Positions 1 through 6,587 of a DNA stretch of 53,123 nt are shown piece by piece. The first letter of the stretch is position 1, and the number at the start of each line of letters is the position of its first letter. This stretch comes from an uncultured Flavobacteriales bacterium (GTDB taxonomy: Bacteria; Bacteroidota; Bacteroidia; Flavobacteriales_D; Sanyastnellaceae), in NCBI GenBank assembly GCA_938084585.1, contig CALKFF010000014.1, positions 1 to 53,123 of the forward strand, read 5' to 3'. The position numbers and the translations under genes were made by a program. The notes below the pieces were generated by a model. That model saw nothing but the letters and a program-made list of their open reading frames with translations, was not told where the DNA came from and did not search any database.

Positions 1-1
1 G

Positions 2-862
2 ATGACAGGATATGGAAAGGCGGAAGGTGCCGTCGGTTCCAGGAAATACACGGTGGAAGTCCGTTCGTTGAATGGCAAGAATTTGGACCTGTCGGTCCGC
101 ATGCCGTCCGTGTTGAAGGAGAAGGAAATGGAACTGCGCAAGCAGCTCGGCGCGCGCATTGTGCGGGGCAAGAGCGACGTGGCCATCCACTTCGAAGCCG
201 ACGCCGCGGAGGCGCGCCATGAACTCAACGGCCCCGTGATCGAGAAGTACGTGGAGGCGTTGCGTACGCTGGCCGTAAAGACCGACCAACCCACGGGCAA
301 CCTGTTGTCCACGGTGGTGCGGTTCCCGGACGCCATGCAGACGTCGCGCGAAGCGTTTGACCACGAAGCGTGGAAAGGCATCCATGCCTTGGTGGTGGAA
401 GCGGCCGACCAATTCGACGCCTTCCGGGACACCGAGGGCGCCACGTTGCACGCGGATTTCTCGGCGCGCTTGGACACCATCGACGCCTTGGAGGCTTCGT
501 TGGACCCGCTGTTGGATGCGCGGTTGAAGCGGGTTCGGGAGCGCATCCGCACCAATTTGGAAGAGACGGTGGACCGCGCGGCCCTCGACGAGGGGCGGTT
601 CGAGCAGGAGGTGCTGTACTACATCGAAAAGATGGACGTGAGCGAGGAGCGCACCCGGTTGCGCGCCCACATTGTCTATTTCCGCGACATCATGAACACC
701 GGCTCGGCCCAAGGCAAGAAGCTCGGGTTTGTTTCCCAAGAAATGGGACGTGAAATCAACACCCTCGGAAGCAAGGCGAACGACGCCGAGCTCCAGCGCA
801 TTGTGGTCCAAATGAAAGACGAGCTCGAGAAAATCAAGGAGCAAGTCCTGAACGTGCTCTGA
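2..862 (+). CDS. yicC: YicC family endoribonuclease (5' end outside window)
   Basis: This is a YicC-family protein, a group known in E. coli as an RNA-binding endoribonuclease that takes part in small-RNA turnover. The visible part begins MTGYGKAEG. Family members usually start a few residues earlier with an M-x-x-S-M-T-G-Y-G sequence, so the true start probably lies just upstream of the window. Residues 1 to about 150 are the YicC-like N-terminal domain. The last 85 or so residues, from the segment with EQEVLYYIEKMD to KEQVLNVL, are the conserved DUF1732 C-terminal domain, with the GKKLGFVSQEMGREINTLGSK core intact. The gene is followed after 3 bases by gmk, a neighbour pair common in bacteria, so it is probably the first or second gene of a yicC-gmk-nadD operon. 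Confidence 0.93.
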   Translation: MTGYGKAEGAVGSRKYTVEVRSLNGKNLDLSVRMPSVLKEKEMELRKQLGARIVRGKSDVAIHFEADAAEARHELNGPVIEKYVEALRTLAVKTDQPTGNLLSTVVRFPDAMQTSREAFDHEAWKGIHALVVEAADQFDAFRDTEGATLHADFSARLDTIDALEASLDPLLDARLKRVRERIRTNLEETVDRAALDEGRFEQEVLYYIEKMDVSEERTRLRAHIVYFRDIMNTGSAQGKKLGFVSQEMGREINTLGSKANDAELQRIVVQMKDELEKIKEQVLNVL

Positions 863-865
863 CCC

Positions 866-1468
866 ATGCCCGCAGGAACCAAACCGCAAGGCGACGGCCG
901 CGCCATCATCTTCTCTGCCCCTTCTGGTGCAGGCAAGACCACGGTGGTGCGCCACCTCATGTCCAACCCCGAGTTGGCCTTGGGGTTCAGCGTGAGCGCC
1001 ACAACCCGTGCCCCGCGTGAGGGCGAGACCGACGGCCACGATTACCACTTCTTGACCGTCGAGGAATTTGCAACTAGCTTGGCCGACCAAGCCTTTGTCG
1101 AGCACGAGGAGGTGTACGAAGGCCTGTATTACGGCACGTTGTGCAGTGAGGTGGAACGGCTTTGGACGGAGGGCAGGACGCCGTTGTTTGACGTGGATGT
1201 GGTGGGGGGCCAAACCCTCAAGTCCGTCTTCGGCGACAGCGCGTTGTCCATCTTCGTCATGCCACCCTCCATCGAGGCCCTCGAATCGCGGTTGCGCGGG
1301 CGCGGCACTGAAGACGAAGCAAATGTGCAAAAGCGCCTGGGCAAGGCCGTCCAAGAACTGGAAGCTGCCCCGGCTTTCGACGTTCAACTTGTGAACGACG
1401 ACTTGGAGACGGCCTTCGCAGAGGCGACCCAGCTGGTTTCGAACTTCCTTCAACCCGACCTTGCCTGA
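866..1468 (+). CDS. gmk: Guanylate kinase
   Basis: Guanylate kinase phosphorylates GMP to GDP with ATP in the cytoplasm and is essential for GTP and dGTP supply. The 200-residue length fits the family. The P-loop SAPSGAGKTT sits at about residues 17-26. It is followed by the GMP-binding stretch with SATTRAPREGETDGHDYHF, and by the typical Y-E-G-L-Y-Y-G-T segment and a lid region rich in R (LESRLRGRGTE). The start is the ATG 3 bases after the yicC stop; it gives a short N-terminal tail before the first strand (AIIFSAPSG). It sits between yicC and nadD with 3-base gaps, which indicates translational coupling in one operon. Confidence 0.97.
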   Translation: MPAGTKPQGDGRAIIFSAPSGAGKTTVVRHLMSNPELALGFSVSATTRAPREGETDGHDYHFLTVEEFATSLADQAFVEHEEVYEGLYYGTLCSEVERLWTEGRTPLFDVDVVGGQTLKSVFGDSALSIFVMPPSIEALESRLRGRGTEDEANVQKRLGKAVQELEAAPAFDVQLVNDDLETAFAEATQLVSNFLQPDLA

Positions 1469-1471
1469 ACC

Positions 1472-2092
1472 ATGGACGCCTCGCCAAGTTCCAAGCGTGT
1501 GGGCCTGTATTTCGGGTCGTTCAACCCTGTGCATTTGGGGCACCTGGTGATCGCCAATCACATGCTTCAGCATGCGGAATTGGACGAGGTTTGGCTTGTG
1601 GTGACGCCCACCAGCCCCCACAAGCAGGGTGTTGACTTGATCCCTGAGGAACACCGCCTGCAAATGGTGAAGTTGGCGTTGGCGGACCATCCGCAATTGC
1701 GCGCGTCGAGTGTGGAGTTTGACCTGCCTCGACCCAACTACACGGCGCGTACGATGGAACACCTTCGGGCGTCCCACCCGGACACAGCTTTCAGCATCAT
1801 CATGGGCCAAGACAACTTGGCGTCGTTTTCAACGTGGCAAGACCACACGGCCTTGCTCGACCAGCACCGGTTGCTCATCTACCCACGTCTGTCAGACCGC
1901 GCTGTGAACGACCCCAGCGAGGTGGACCGTTGGATGGTACACCCCCACGTGGAAGTCCAAAAGGCCCCGGTCATCGCCATCAGCTCCACGTACATCCGCG
2001 ACGCCATCATGGCGGGGCACGACGTGCAGTTCTTGTTGCCCGACGCCGTGGTGGCGTACATCGGGAACAACCATTTCTACGAGCAGGCTTGA
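1472..2092 (+). CDS. nadD: Nicotinate (nicotinamide) mononucleotide adenylyltransferase
   Basis: NadD adenylates nicotinic acid mononucleotide to deamido-NAD in NAD biosynthesis. The protein (206 residues) is a nucleotidyltransferase with the signature GSFNPVHLGHL near residues 15-25, where the HLGH motif binds ATP. The C-terminal ISSTYIRDAI motif near residue 170 is the second family signature. The SP(H/Y)KQ segment (TSPHKQG) near residue 50 is also present. It starts 3 bases after gmk, so gmk and nadD are co-transcribed. It ends 13 bases before the convergent pth gene, and I see no terminator hairpin in that gap. Confidence 0.96.
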   Translation: MDASPSSKRVGLYFGSFNPVHLGHLVIANHMLQHAELDEVWLVVTPTSPHKQGVDLIPEEHRLQMVKLALADHPQLRASSVEFDLPRPNYTARTMEHLRASHPDTAFSIIMGQDNLASFSTWQDHTALLDQHRLLIYPRLSDRAVNDPSEVDRWMVHPHVEVQKAPVIAISSTYIRDAIMAGHDVQFLLPDAVVAYIGNNHFYEQA

Positions 2093-2105
2093 CGCCGCCC
2101 AGAAC

Positions 2106-2669
2106 TCACTTTCCGTTGTAGGTGTTCATCGCCCGGGCAAGGCCGGCGGTGGTGATGTTGAGCAGCGCGTCCGTCGCGGTGGTCAAGCGCTCCTCCATTT
2201 TCCCTCGTTCGTCGTCGTCCCAAGATCCCAGGACGTGGTTCACCTGCTTGCCCTTCCCGAATTCAGCACCAATGCCAAACCGAAGTCGAGGGTACTTCGT
2301 GGATTGGAGCACGGCTTGGATGTCTTTCAACCCGTTGTGGCCGCCGTCGCTTCCCTTGGCGCGCAACCGAAGCGTCCCGAAGGGCAAATTCAAGTCGTCC
2401 GTGACGACCACGGTCCGGTCGAGGGGGATTTTCTCGGCGTCCATCCAGTACCGCACGGCTTTGCCGCTCAGGTTCATGAACGTCGAAGGCTTCAAGAGCA
2501 CGAGGGTGCGTCCCTTGAAACGAACGGTGGACACCTCGCCCAGCCTGGCGGTCTCGAAAGATCCGTCCAGACGTTGGGCGATGGTGTCCACCACGTCAAA
2601 CCCGATGTTGTGTCGGGTGCCCTCATACTCCGAGCCTGGGTTGCCCAGTCCGACGATGAGGTACTTCAT
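2106..2669 (-). CDS. pth: Peptidyl-tRNA hydrolase
   Basis: Pth releases tRNA from prematurely dropped peptidyl-tRNA. The protein is 187 residues, normal for the bacterial enzyme. It begins MKYLIVGLGNPGSEYEGTRH, the diagnostic N-terminus containing the catalytic histidine in TRHNIGFDVVD (His20). The second signature with the conserved Asp and Asn, DDLNLPFGTLRLR followed by GSDGGHNGLKDI, lies near residues 91-115. The gene is last in the minus-strand group prs-rplY-pth, 12 bases after rplY. The rplY-pth pair is common in bacteria and couples ribosome assembly with ribosome rescue functions. Confidence 0.97.
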   Translation of the reverse strand: MKYLIVGLGNPGSEYEGTRHNIGFDVVDTIAQRLDGSFETARLGEVSTVRFKGRTLVLLKPSTFMNLSGKAVRYWMDAEKIPLDRTVVVTDDLNLPFGTLRLRAKGSDGGHNGLKDIQAVLQSTKYPRLRFGIGAEFGKGKQVNHVLGSWDDDERGKMEERLTTATDALLNITTAGLARAMNTYNGK

Positions 2670-2681
2670 GCTGCGAGGAGA

Positions 2682-3302
2682 TTACCCTTCTCCGCCTTCA
2701 GCCGCTTCTCCGCCTTCAGCACCTTCTTCGCCTTCAAGCGCAGATTCGGCAGACATGGCCGCACGGGTGCGCTTGCAAGCCACCAAGAGGGCGCTTTCGC
2801 TGAGGAGGATGTCGAGGCCTTCGATCTCGAGGTCACGCACGCGGGCGTTGTCCCCAATCTTCAATGGCGTGATGTCGACGGTCAAGCACTCGGGGAGCTG
2901 GTCCACCAACCCGCGCACGGGCACACGGCGGTAGTTGAGCTCCAAACGTCCGCCGTTCATGACACCGATGGCCTGTCCAGTGGTGCGCAAAGGCAATTCC
3001 ACTTTCACGGGCTTGCCGGGCAAAACCTCGAGCAAGTCGATGTGGGTCACGCGGTCGGTGACAGGGTGGAACTGGATGTCCTGGATGATGCAGTCGGTCT
3101 TCTTGCCGTTCAAGTCCAACTCGAGTTTGAAGACGTCCGGGTTGAAGACGACTTTGTTGAGTTCGACTTCAGACAGGCTGAAGTGACACTGCTCGGCACC
3201 GCCGTACAACACCCCGGGAACCCGGTTTGAAGCGCGGAGCGCGTCAGCATCTTTTTTCCCTACGCTCTCACGGAGAGAGCCGCTCAATGATGCAGTTTTC
3301 AT
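2682..3302 (-). CDS. rplY: 50S ribosomal protein L25 / general stress protein Ctc
   Basis: This is the long CTC/TL5 form of L25 (206 residues), which binds 5S rRNA in the large subunit. The N-terminal L25 domain covers roughly residues 1-95 (RVPGVLYGG, then FHPVTDRVTHIDL), and the C-terminal beta domain runs to about residue 185. The last 20 or so residues are a low-complexity acidic tail made of repeated E-G-G/E-A units, encoded by a short imperfect DNA repeat at 2682-2740 that could vary in length by slippage. The gene starts 10 bases after the prs stop and is followed by pth, so it probably depends on the prs promoter. Confidence 0.95.
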   Translation of the reverse strand: MKTASLSGSLRESVGKKDADALRASNRVPGVLYGGAEQCHFSLSEVELNKVVFNPDVFKLELDLNGKKTDCIIQDIQFHPVTDRVTHIDLLEVLPGKPVKVELPLRTTGQAIGVMNGGRLELNYRRVPVRGLVDQLPECLTVDITPLKIGDNARVRDLEIEGLDILLSESALLVACKRTRAAMSAESALEGEEGAEGGEAAEGGEG

Positions 3303-3311
3303 GATGAAAAA

Positions 3312-4256
3312 TTATTGGATGGTAAATTGTGTACTGATGGATTTGTTGCTCATCAAGCACTGAAGCACTTGGGCAAACAAGTCGTGCACAGGAAGCACGG
3401 TGATTTTGGACGTGTCCACGTCCTCGCGCAACGGGATGGAATCCGTCACGATCAATTCTTTCAAGGAGCTGGCGGCGATGCGCTCGTACGCGGGACCGCT
3501 CAACACAGGATGGGTGCACACGGCCCGCACGCTCAGTGCGCCGTGTTCCATCATCAAGTCGGCCGCCTTGGTCAGGGTGCCAGCCGTGTCGCACATGTCG
3601 TCCACGAGGACCACGTCCTTGCCTTTCACGTCGCCAATGACTGTCATGCTGTCCACCTGGTTGGCCACCTTCCGCTGCTTGTAGCAAATGGCCATGTCCA
3701 CACCCAACGCCTTGGCGTAGGTGCTTGCACGCTTTGTTCCACCGGTGTCGGGGGTGGCGATGCAGAGGTTGTCGCGGGACACGTTGTTCTCCAACCAGGG
3801 CAAGAAGAGGGTCGATCCGTAGAGGTGGTCGACGGGCACTTCAAAGAACCCCTGAATTTGGTCGGCGTGGAGGTCCATGGTGATGACGCGGTTCACGCCT
3901 GCCGCCATCAACATGTTGGCCACCAACTTGGCGCCAATGGCCACGCGGGGCTTGTCCTTTCTGTCTTGGCGGGCGAAGCCGAAGTAAGGCATCACGGCGA
4001 CGATTCGCTTGGCGCTGGCGCGCTTGGCGGCGTCGATCAACATCAACAATTCCAACAAGTTGTCGGAGGGAGGGAAGGTCGACTGGACAATGATCACCTC
4101 TTTGCCACGCACGGTTTCCTCGATGCTCACGGCGAACTCACCGTCCGAGAATTTCTGCGTGCGGACAGGAACCAGGGAGGTTCCGTAGGCGGCGGCGACG
4201 CGTTCCCCAAATTCTTGGGAAGCCGACCCCGCGAGGATCTTGATCATGTCAGACAT
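3312..4256 (-). CDS. prs: Ribose-phosphate pyrophosphokinase (PRPP synthase)
   Basis: This enzyme makes PRPP from ribose 5-phosphate and ATP for nucleotide, His, Trp and NAD synthesis. Family landmarks are clear: KILAGSAS near the start, the FSDGE segment, the PYFGFARQDRK ATP loop, DLHADQIQGFF, and the PRPP-binding loop VLVDDMCDTAGTL. An upstream in-frame ATG at 4277 would add seven residues. I chose the ATG at 4256 (MSDMIKIL) because the -7 promoter box TATCTTTG at 4275-4282 overlaps the upstream candidate. The length is then 314 residues, normal for the family. It heads a prs-rplY-pth transcription unit. Confidence 0.96.
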   Translation of the reverse strand: MSDMIKILAGSASQEFGERVAAAYGTSLVPVRTQKFSDGEFAVSIEETVRGKEVIIVQSTFPPSDNLLELLMLIDAAKRASAKRIVAVMPYFGFARQDRKDKPRVAIGAKLVANMLMAAGVNRVITMDLHADQIQGFFEVPVDHLYGSTLFLPWLENNVSRDNLCIATPDTGGTKRASTYAKALGVDMAICYKQRKVANQVDSMTVIGDVKGKDVVLVDDMCDTAGTLTKAADLMMEHGALSVRAVCTHPVLSGPAYERIAASSLKELIVTDSIPLREDVDTSKITVLPVHDLFAQVLQCLMSNKSISTQFTIQ

Positions 4257-4274
4257 GGACGGCGCTTGAGGCCG

Positions 4275-4282
4275 CAAAGATA
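4275..4282 (-). promoter_or_regulatory. -7 box TATCTTTG upstream of prs
   Basis: Read on the minus strand the sequence is TATCTTTG, an exact match to the Bacteroidota -7 consensus TAnnTTTG. It lies 18 bases before the ATG at 4256, so a short leader of roughly 10-14 bases is predicted. I see no clear -33 TTG at the expected spacing. Confidence 0.6.
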
Positions 4283-4289
4283 GGCATTC

Positions 4290-4988
4290 TCAGTCTGCTG
4301 GGGCCACCAGCTTGAACCCCTTGCCGTGGACGTTCAGAATCTCGATGCGGTCGTCCCCCTTCAAGTGCTTCCGGAGCTTGGCGATGTAGACGTCCATGCT
4401 TCGCCCGTTGAAGTAGTTGGCGTCCCCCCAAATGTTCCGCAACGCGTGGCTGCGCTCGAGCAAGGCGTTCTTGTGCTTGCACAGCATGAAGAGCAGCTCG
4501 TTCTCTTTCGTGGTCAGGCGTTGGGACTCGCCTTGAAGGTTGAGGGATTGGCTGTTGTAGTCGTAGGTGTACAACCCCACCGTGAACTCGGTGACTTCTT
4601 GCCCTTCTTCTGGCAACGCGGCCGACCTGCGCAGGATGGCTTGGATGCGAAGCACGAGCTCTTCCATGCTGAACGGCTTGCTCATGTAATCGTCCCCGCC
4701 CACCTTGAAGCCCTCGAGGGTGTCTTCCTTGCTGGACCGTGCCGTCAAGAACAAAATGGGGATGCTGCGGCTGTCCAGCCGAATTTCTTCCGCCACTTGA
4801 AAGCCGTCCTTCCTGGGCATCATCACGTCGAGGACGATGAAATCGTACGTGTCGCGGTGGTAGGCCTTCAAGCCCTCGGCGCCATCTTGGGCCCAGGTGA
4901 CTTGGGCACCCTTGGCCTTGAGGTAGTCGGACAACAAACGGCCCAAGCTGGGGTCGTCTTCGCAGAGGAGGATTCGGATGTCTTTCAT
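4290..4988 (-). CDS. OmpR-family response regulator
   Basis: This is a two-domain DNA-binding response regulator of 232 residues. The receiver domain (residues 4-120) has the acidic pocket CEDD (Glu10, Asp11, Asp12), the phosphoacceptor Asp54 in FIVLDVMMP, and a conserved Lys in FSMEELVLRI after SKPF. The C-terminal winged helix (about 135-230) has the OmpR/PhoB pattern LTTKENELLFMLCKHKNALL and DVYIAKLRKHLK. Its start overlaps the kinase stop by four bases (ATGA), so the two are translationally coupled. The pair resembles RprX/RprY of Bacteroides, but I cannot assign the signal or target genes from sequence. Confidence 0.94.
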   Translation of the reverse strand: MKDIRILLCEDDPSLGRLLSDYLKAKGAQVTWAQDGAEGLKAYHRDTYDFIVLDVMMPRKDGFQVAEEIRLDSRSIPILFLTARSSKEDTLEGFKVGGDDYMSKPFSMEELVLRIQAILRRSAALPEEGQEVTEFTVGLYTYDYNSQSLNLQGESQRLTTKENELLFMLCKHKNALLERSHALRNIWGDANYFNGRSMDVYIAKLRKHLKGDDRIEILNVHGKGFKLVAPAD

Positions 4989-6274
4989 GTGGCTTCAGTC
5001 TTGTCAGGTTGTTCAAACGGAAGGTTGAGCGTCAATGTTGTGCCCTCCCCCGGCTGACTTGCGATGTGGACCGAGCCGCCGTGGTGTTCCAACACGTTTT
5101 TCACGTAGCTCAATCCCAACCCAAATCCCTTCACGTTGTGCACGTTTCCGGTGGGGACACGATAAAGCCGTTCAAACACCTTGCCAAGATGTTCTTTGGC
5201 GATGCCAATTCCGTTGTCTTGGATGTGAAGTGACAGTCCGTCAGGGGTTTGTTCGCTTCGGATGACAATCTGCGGGTCCTCCTTGGCGTACTTCATCGCG
5301 TTGTCGATGAGGTTGAAGAGGACGTTGGTGACGTGGATGCGGTCGAGCATCAAATTGGGGTTGGACGCGTTGAGGTCCAACTCGACTTTGGCCCCTTGCT
5401 TGTGCAGGCGCATGGCCATGTTTTTGACCACGTTCTTCACCAAATCGTGCACGTTCAGCGGTTGCATGTACAGCCGCATGGCCCCCGATTCGGACAGGCT
5501 GGCGCGCAACACGTTTTCCACGAGGACGCCCAGACGCTTGTTCTCCTCCCGGATGAGGCTCAGGTAGTGCTTCTTGGCGTCGTCGTCGAACGATGGGTCT
5601 GCGAGCGCTTCGCTTGCCAACCCGATGCTGCTGATCGGGGTCTTGAGTTCGTGGGTGAGGTTGTTGACCAAATCGCGTTGCAGCCGATCCAAGCGCTTGG
5701 TCCTTTGGATGGCGAACAACGTGTGGGCGAAGATGGCGGCGATGAGCAGCATCATGACGACGCTGAGGGCGAAGGCGCCGAGCATTTGGCCCATCAAGTA
5801 GCGGGGGAGCCGAGGGAAATGAACCCTGAATTGGAGCGTGCCCAAGGTGACGCTGTACCCAGTGCGCGGGGACAACAACTCGTCTTGCAAGTCCTCGGCG
5901 TCTTCCGGCAAGAACACAGGCTGCCCGTAGCGGTTGAAGGCGCCAAACACCGGCACTGCATCAATGCCTTGTTCCTTCAAGGCGATGGTCAGCAAGGAGT
6001 CCATCGGGAAGGACTCCATCCGGCGCACCACCATACGCTCTTCGGGGGCGAGTTCGTCGGTGCGAAGCAGGTTGCGGTCGTCTGACCTGACTTCGTCGAG
6101 GTGCCCGGCGGTCAACCACGTTGCGACGATCTGAAGGCTTTGCTCCACACTTTGGTCGAAGACCTCCTTGCGCAGCTTGGCAGACGACTCCAGCCAATTC
6201 ACCTGAACGGTGACCACCACGAGCATCGCCACGGTCATGGAGCCCACCAACCAGGGTATGAGACGGCCTGTCAT
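4985..6274 (-). CDS. Two-component sensor histidine kinase
   Basis: This is a membrane sensor kinase. From the ATG at 6274 (MTGRLIPWLV) it is 429 residues. Transmembrane helix 1 spans about residues 4-25 and helix 2 about 162-187, with a periplasmic loop of about 135 residues between them that I cannot assign to a sensor family. The dimerisation and phosphoacceptor box VNNLTHELKTPISS places the active histidine near residue 208. The ATPase lid follows with N box LFNLIDNAMKYAK, G1 IQDNGIGIAKEHL, F box VFERLYRV and G2 GFGLGLSYVKNV. A longer start at 6349 is open, but it adds a charged tail ahead of the first helix and coincides with a -7-like AATGTTTG sequence, so I prefer 6274. It is coupled to the downstream response regulator. 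Confidence 0.9.
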   Translation of the reverse strand: MTGRLIPWLVGSMTVAMLVVVTVQVNWLESSAKLRKEVFDQSVEQSLQIVATWLTAGHLDEVRSDDRNLLRTDELAPEERMVVRRMESFPMDSLLTIALKEQGIDAVPVFGAFNRYGQPVFLPEDAEDLQDELLSPRTGYSVTLGTLQFRVHFPRLPRYLMGQMLGAFALSVVMMLLIAAIFAHTLFAIQRTKRLDRLQRDLVNNLTHELKTPISSIGLASEALADPSFDDDAKKHYLSLIREENKRLGVLVENVLRASLSESGAMRLYMQPLNVHDLVKNVVKNMAMRLHKQGAKVELDLNASNPNLMLDRIHVTNVLFNLIDNAMKYAKEDPQIVIRSEQTPDGLSLHIQDNGIGIAKEHLGKVFERLYRVPTGNVHNVKGFGLGLSYVKNVLEHHGGSVHIASQPGEGTTLTLNLPFEQPDKTEAT

Positions 6275-6397
6275 GCGAGCAAGTTCGGGCGGAGTCGGGT
6301 CAATCGGTGTGCGGCCGCGCCTCAGAGCCCGCTTGTGGCCAACAAACATTCACAACCGCTTCACATTCTGGTCACACGGTCGGCGCCTTCTCCCAAG

Positions 6398-6405
6398 TAC
6401 GTTTG
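6398..6405 (+). promoter_or_regulatory. -7 box TACGTTTG for candidate small RNA
   Basis: TACGTTTG is an exact match to the Bacteroidota -7 consensus TAnnTTTG. There is no protein-coding start in the next 180 bases that makes sense, but a complete terminator follows at 6511-6538. No clear -33 TTG is visible at 17-23 bases upstream. Confidence 0.5.
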
Positions 6406-6410
6406 TGCCG

Positions 6411-6538
6411 GATTCAGAGCCAAAGAGAGAGCGGCTCATGATTTACAGGTAAGACCACGCCGAACGCGGCGCTGGTTGCAGGTTTTGGAAGAAGGAATCT
6501 TCCGCATGGAACGGCACCCCGAGAGAGGTGCCGTTTTT
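6411..6538 (+). ncRNA. Candidate small RNA (about 125 nt, three hairpins)
   Basis: Between a consensus -7 box and an intrinsic terminator there are three successive hairpins. Hairpin 1 is at 6454-6476: ACCA and CGCCG pair with CGGCG and TGGT around an AACG loop, with one bulged C. Hairpin 2 is at 6487-6503: GGAAG pairs with CTTCC around a 7-base loop. Hairpin 3 is the terminator at 6511-6538. The rest of the 6275-6587 gap shows no credible gene; a four-codon mini-ORF (ATG at 6439 to TAA ending at 6453) is the only open frame near the 5' end. It could be a free sRNA or an attenuated leader of dnaG, whose ATG is 50 bases past the terminator. I do not recognise a known RNA family. Confidence 0.5.
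6511..6538 (+). terminator. Intrinsic terminator between sRNA candidate and dnaG
   Basis: A perfect 8-bp stem, ACGGCACC (6511-6518) with GGTGCCGT (6527-6534), has an 8-base loop and a run of five T at 6534-6538. The orientation is plus strand, so it would stop transcription entering dnaG from upstream. Confidence 0.75.
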
Positions 6539-6562
6539 CATGCGCTTCGGTGAAATCTTGGA

Positions 6563-6570
6563 TATCTTCG
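6563..6570 (+). promoter_or_regulatory. Possible dnaG -7 box TATCTTCG
   Basis: TATCTTCG matches TAnnTTTG with T to C at the seventh position, a variant that recurs in front of several genes in this window. It lies 17 bases before the dnaG ATG at 6588 and downstream of the terminator, which would give dnaG its own promoter. Confidence 0.4.
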
Positions 6571-6587
6571 TTGGCCCACCGTTTGCC

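Noticed and set aside
3315-4283. 322-codon plus-strand frame opposite prs
   Set aside because: It is a His/Val/Gly-rich shadow translation of a conserved PRPP synthase gene. Similar shadows lie opposite the sensor kinase, recJ, leuS and ileS in this GC-rich DNA.
6411-6538. Known RNA families for the sRNA candidate (SRP RNA, 6S RNA, tmRNA)
   Set aside because: It lacks the SRP domain IV motif and the single long bulged hairpin of 6S RNA, and it is far too short for tmRNA.
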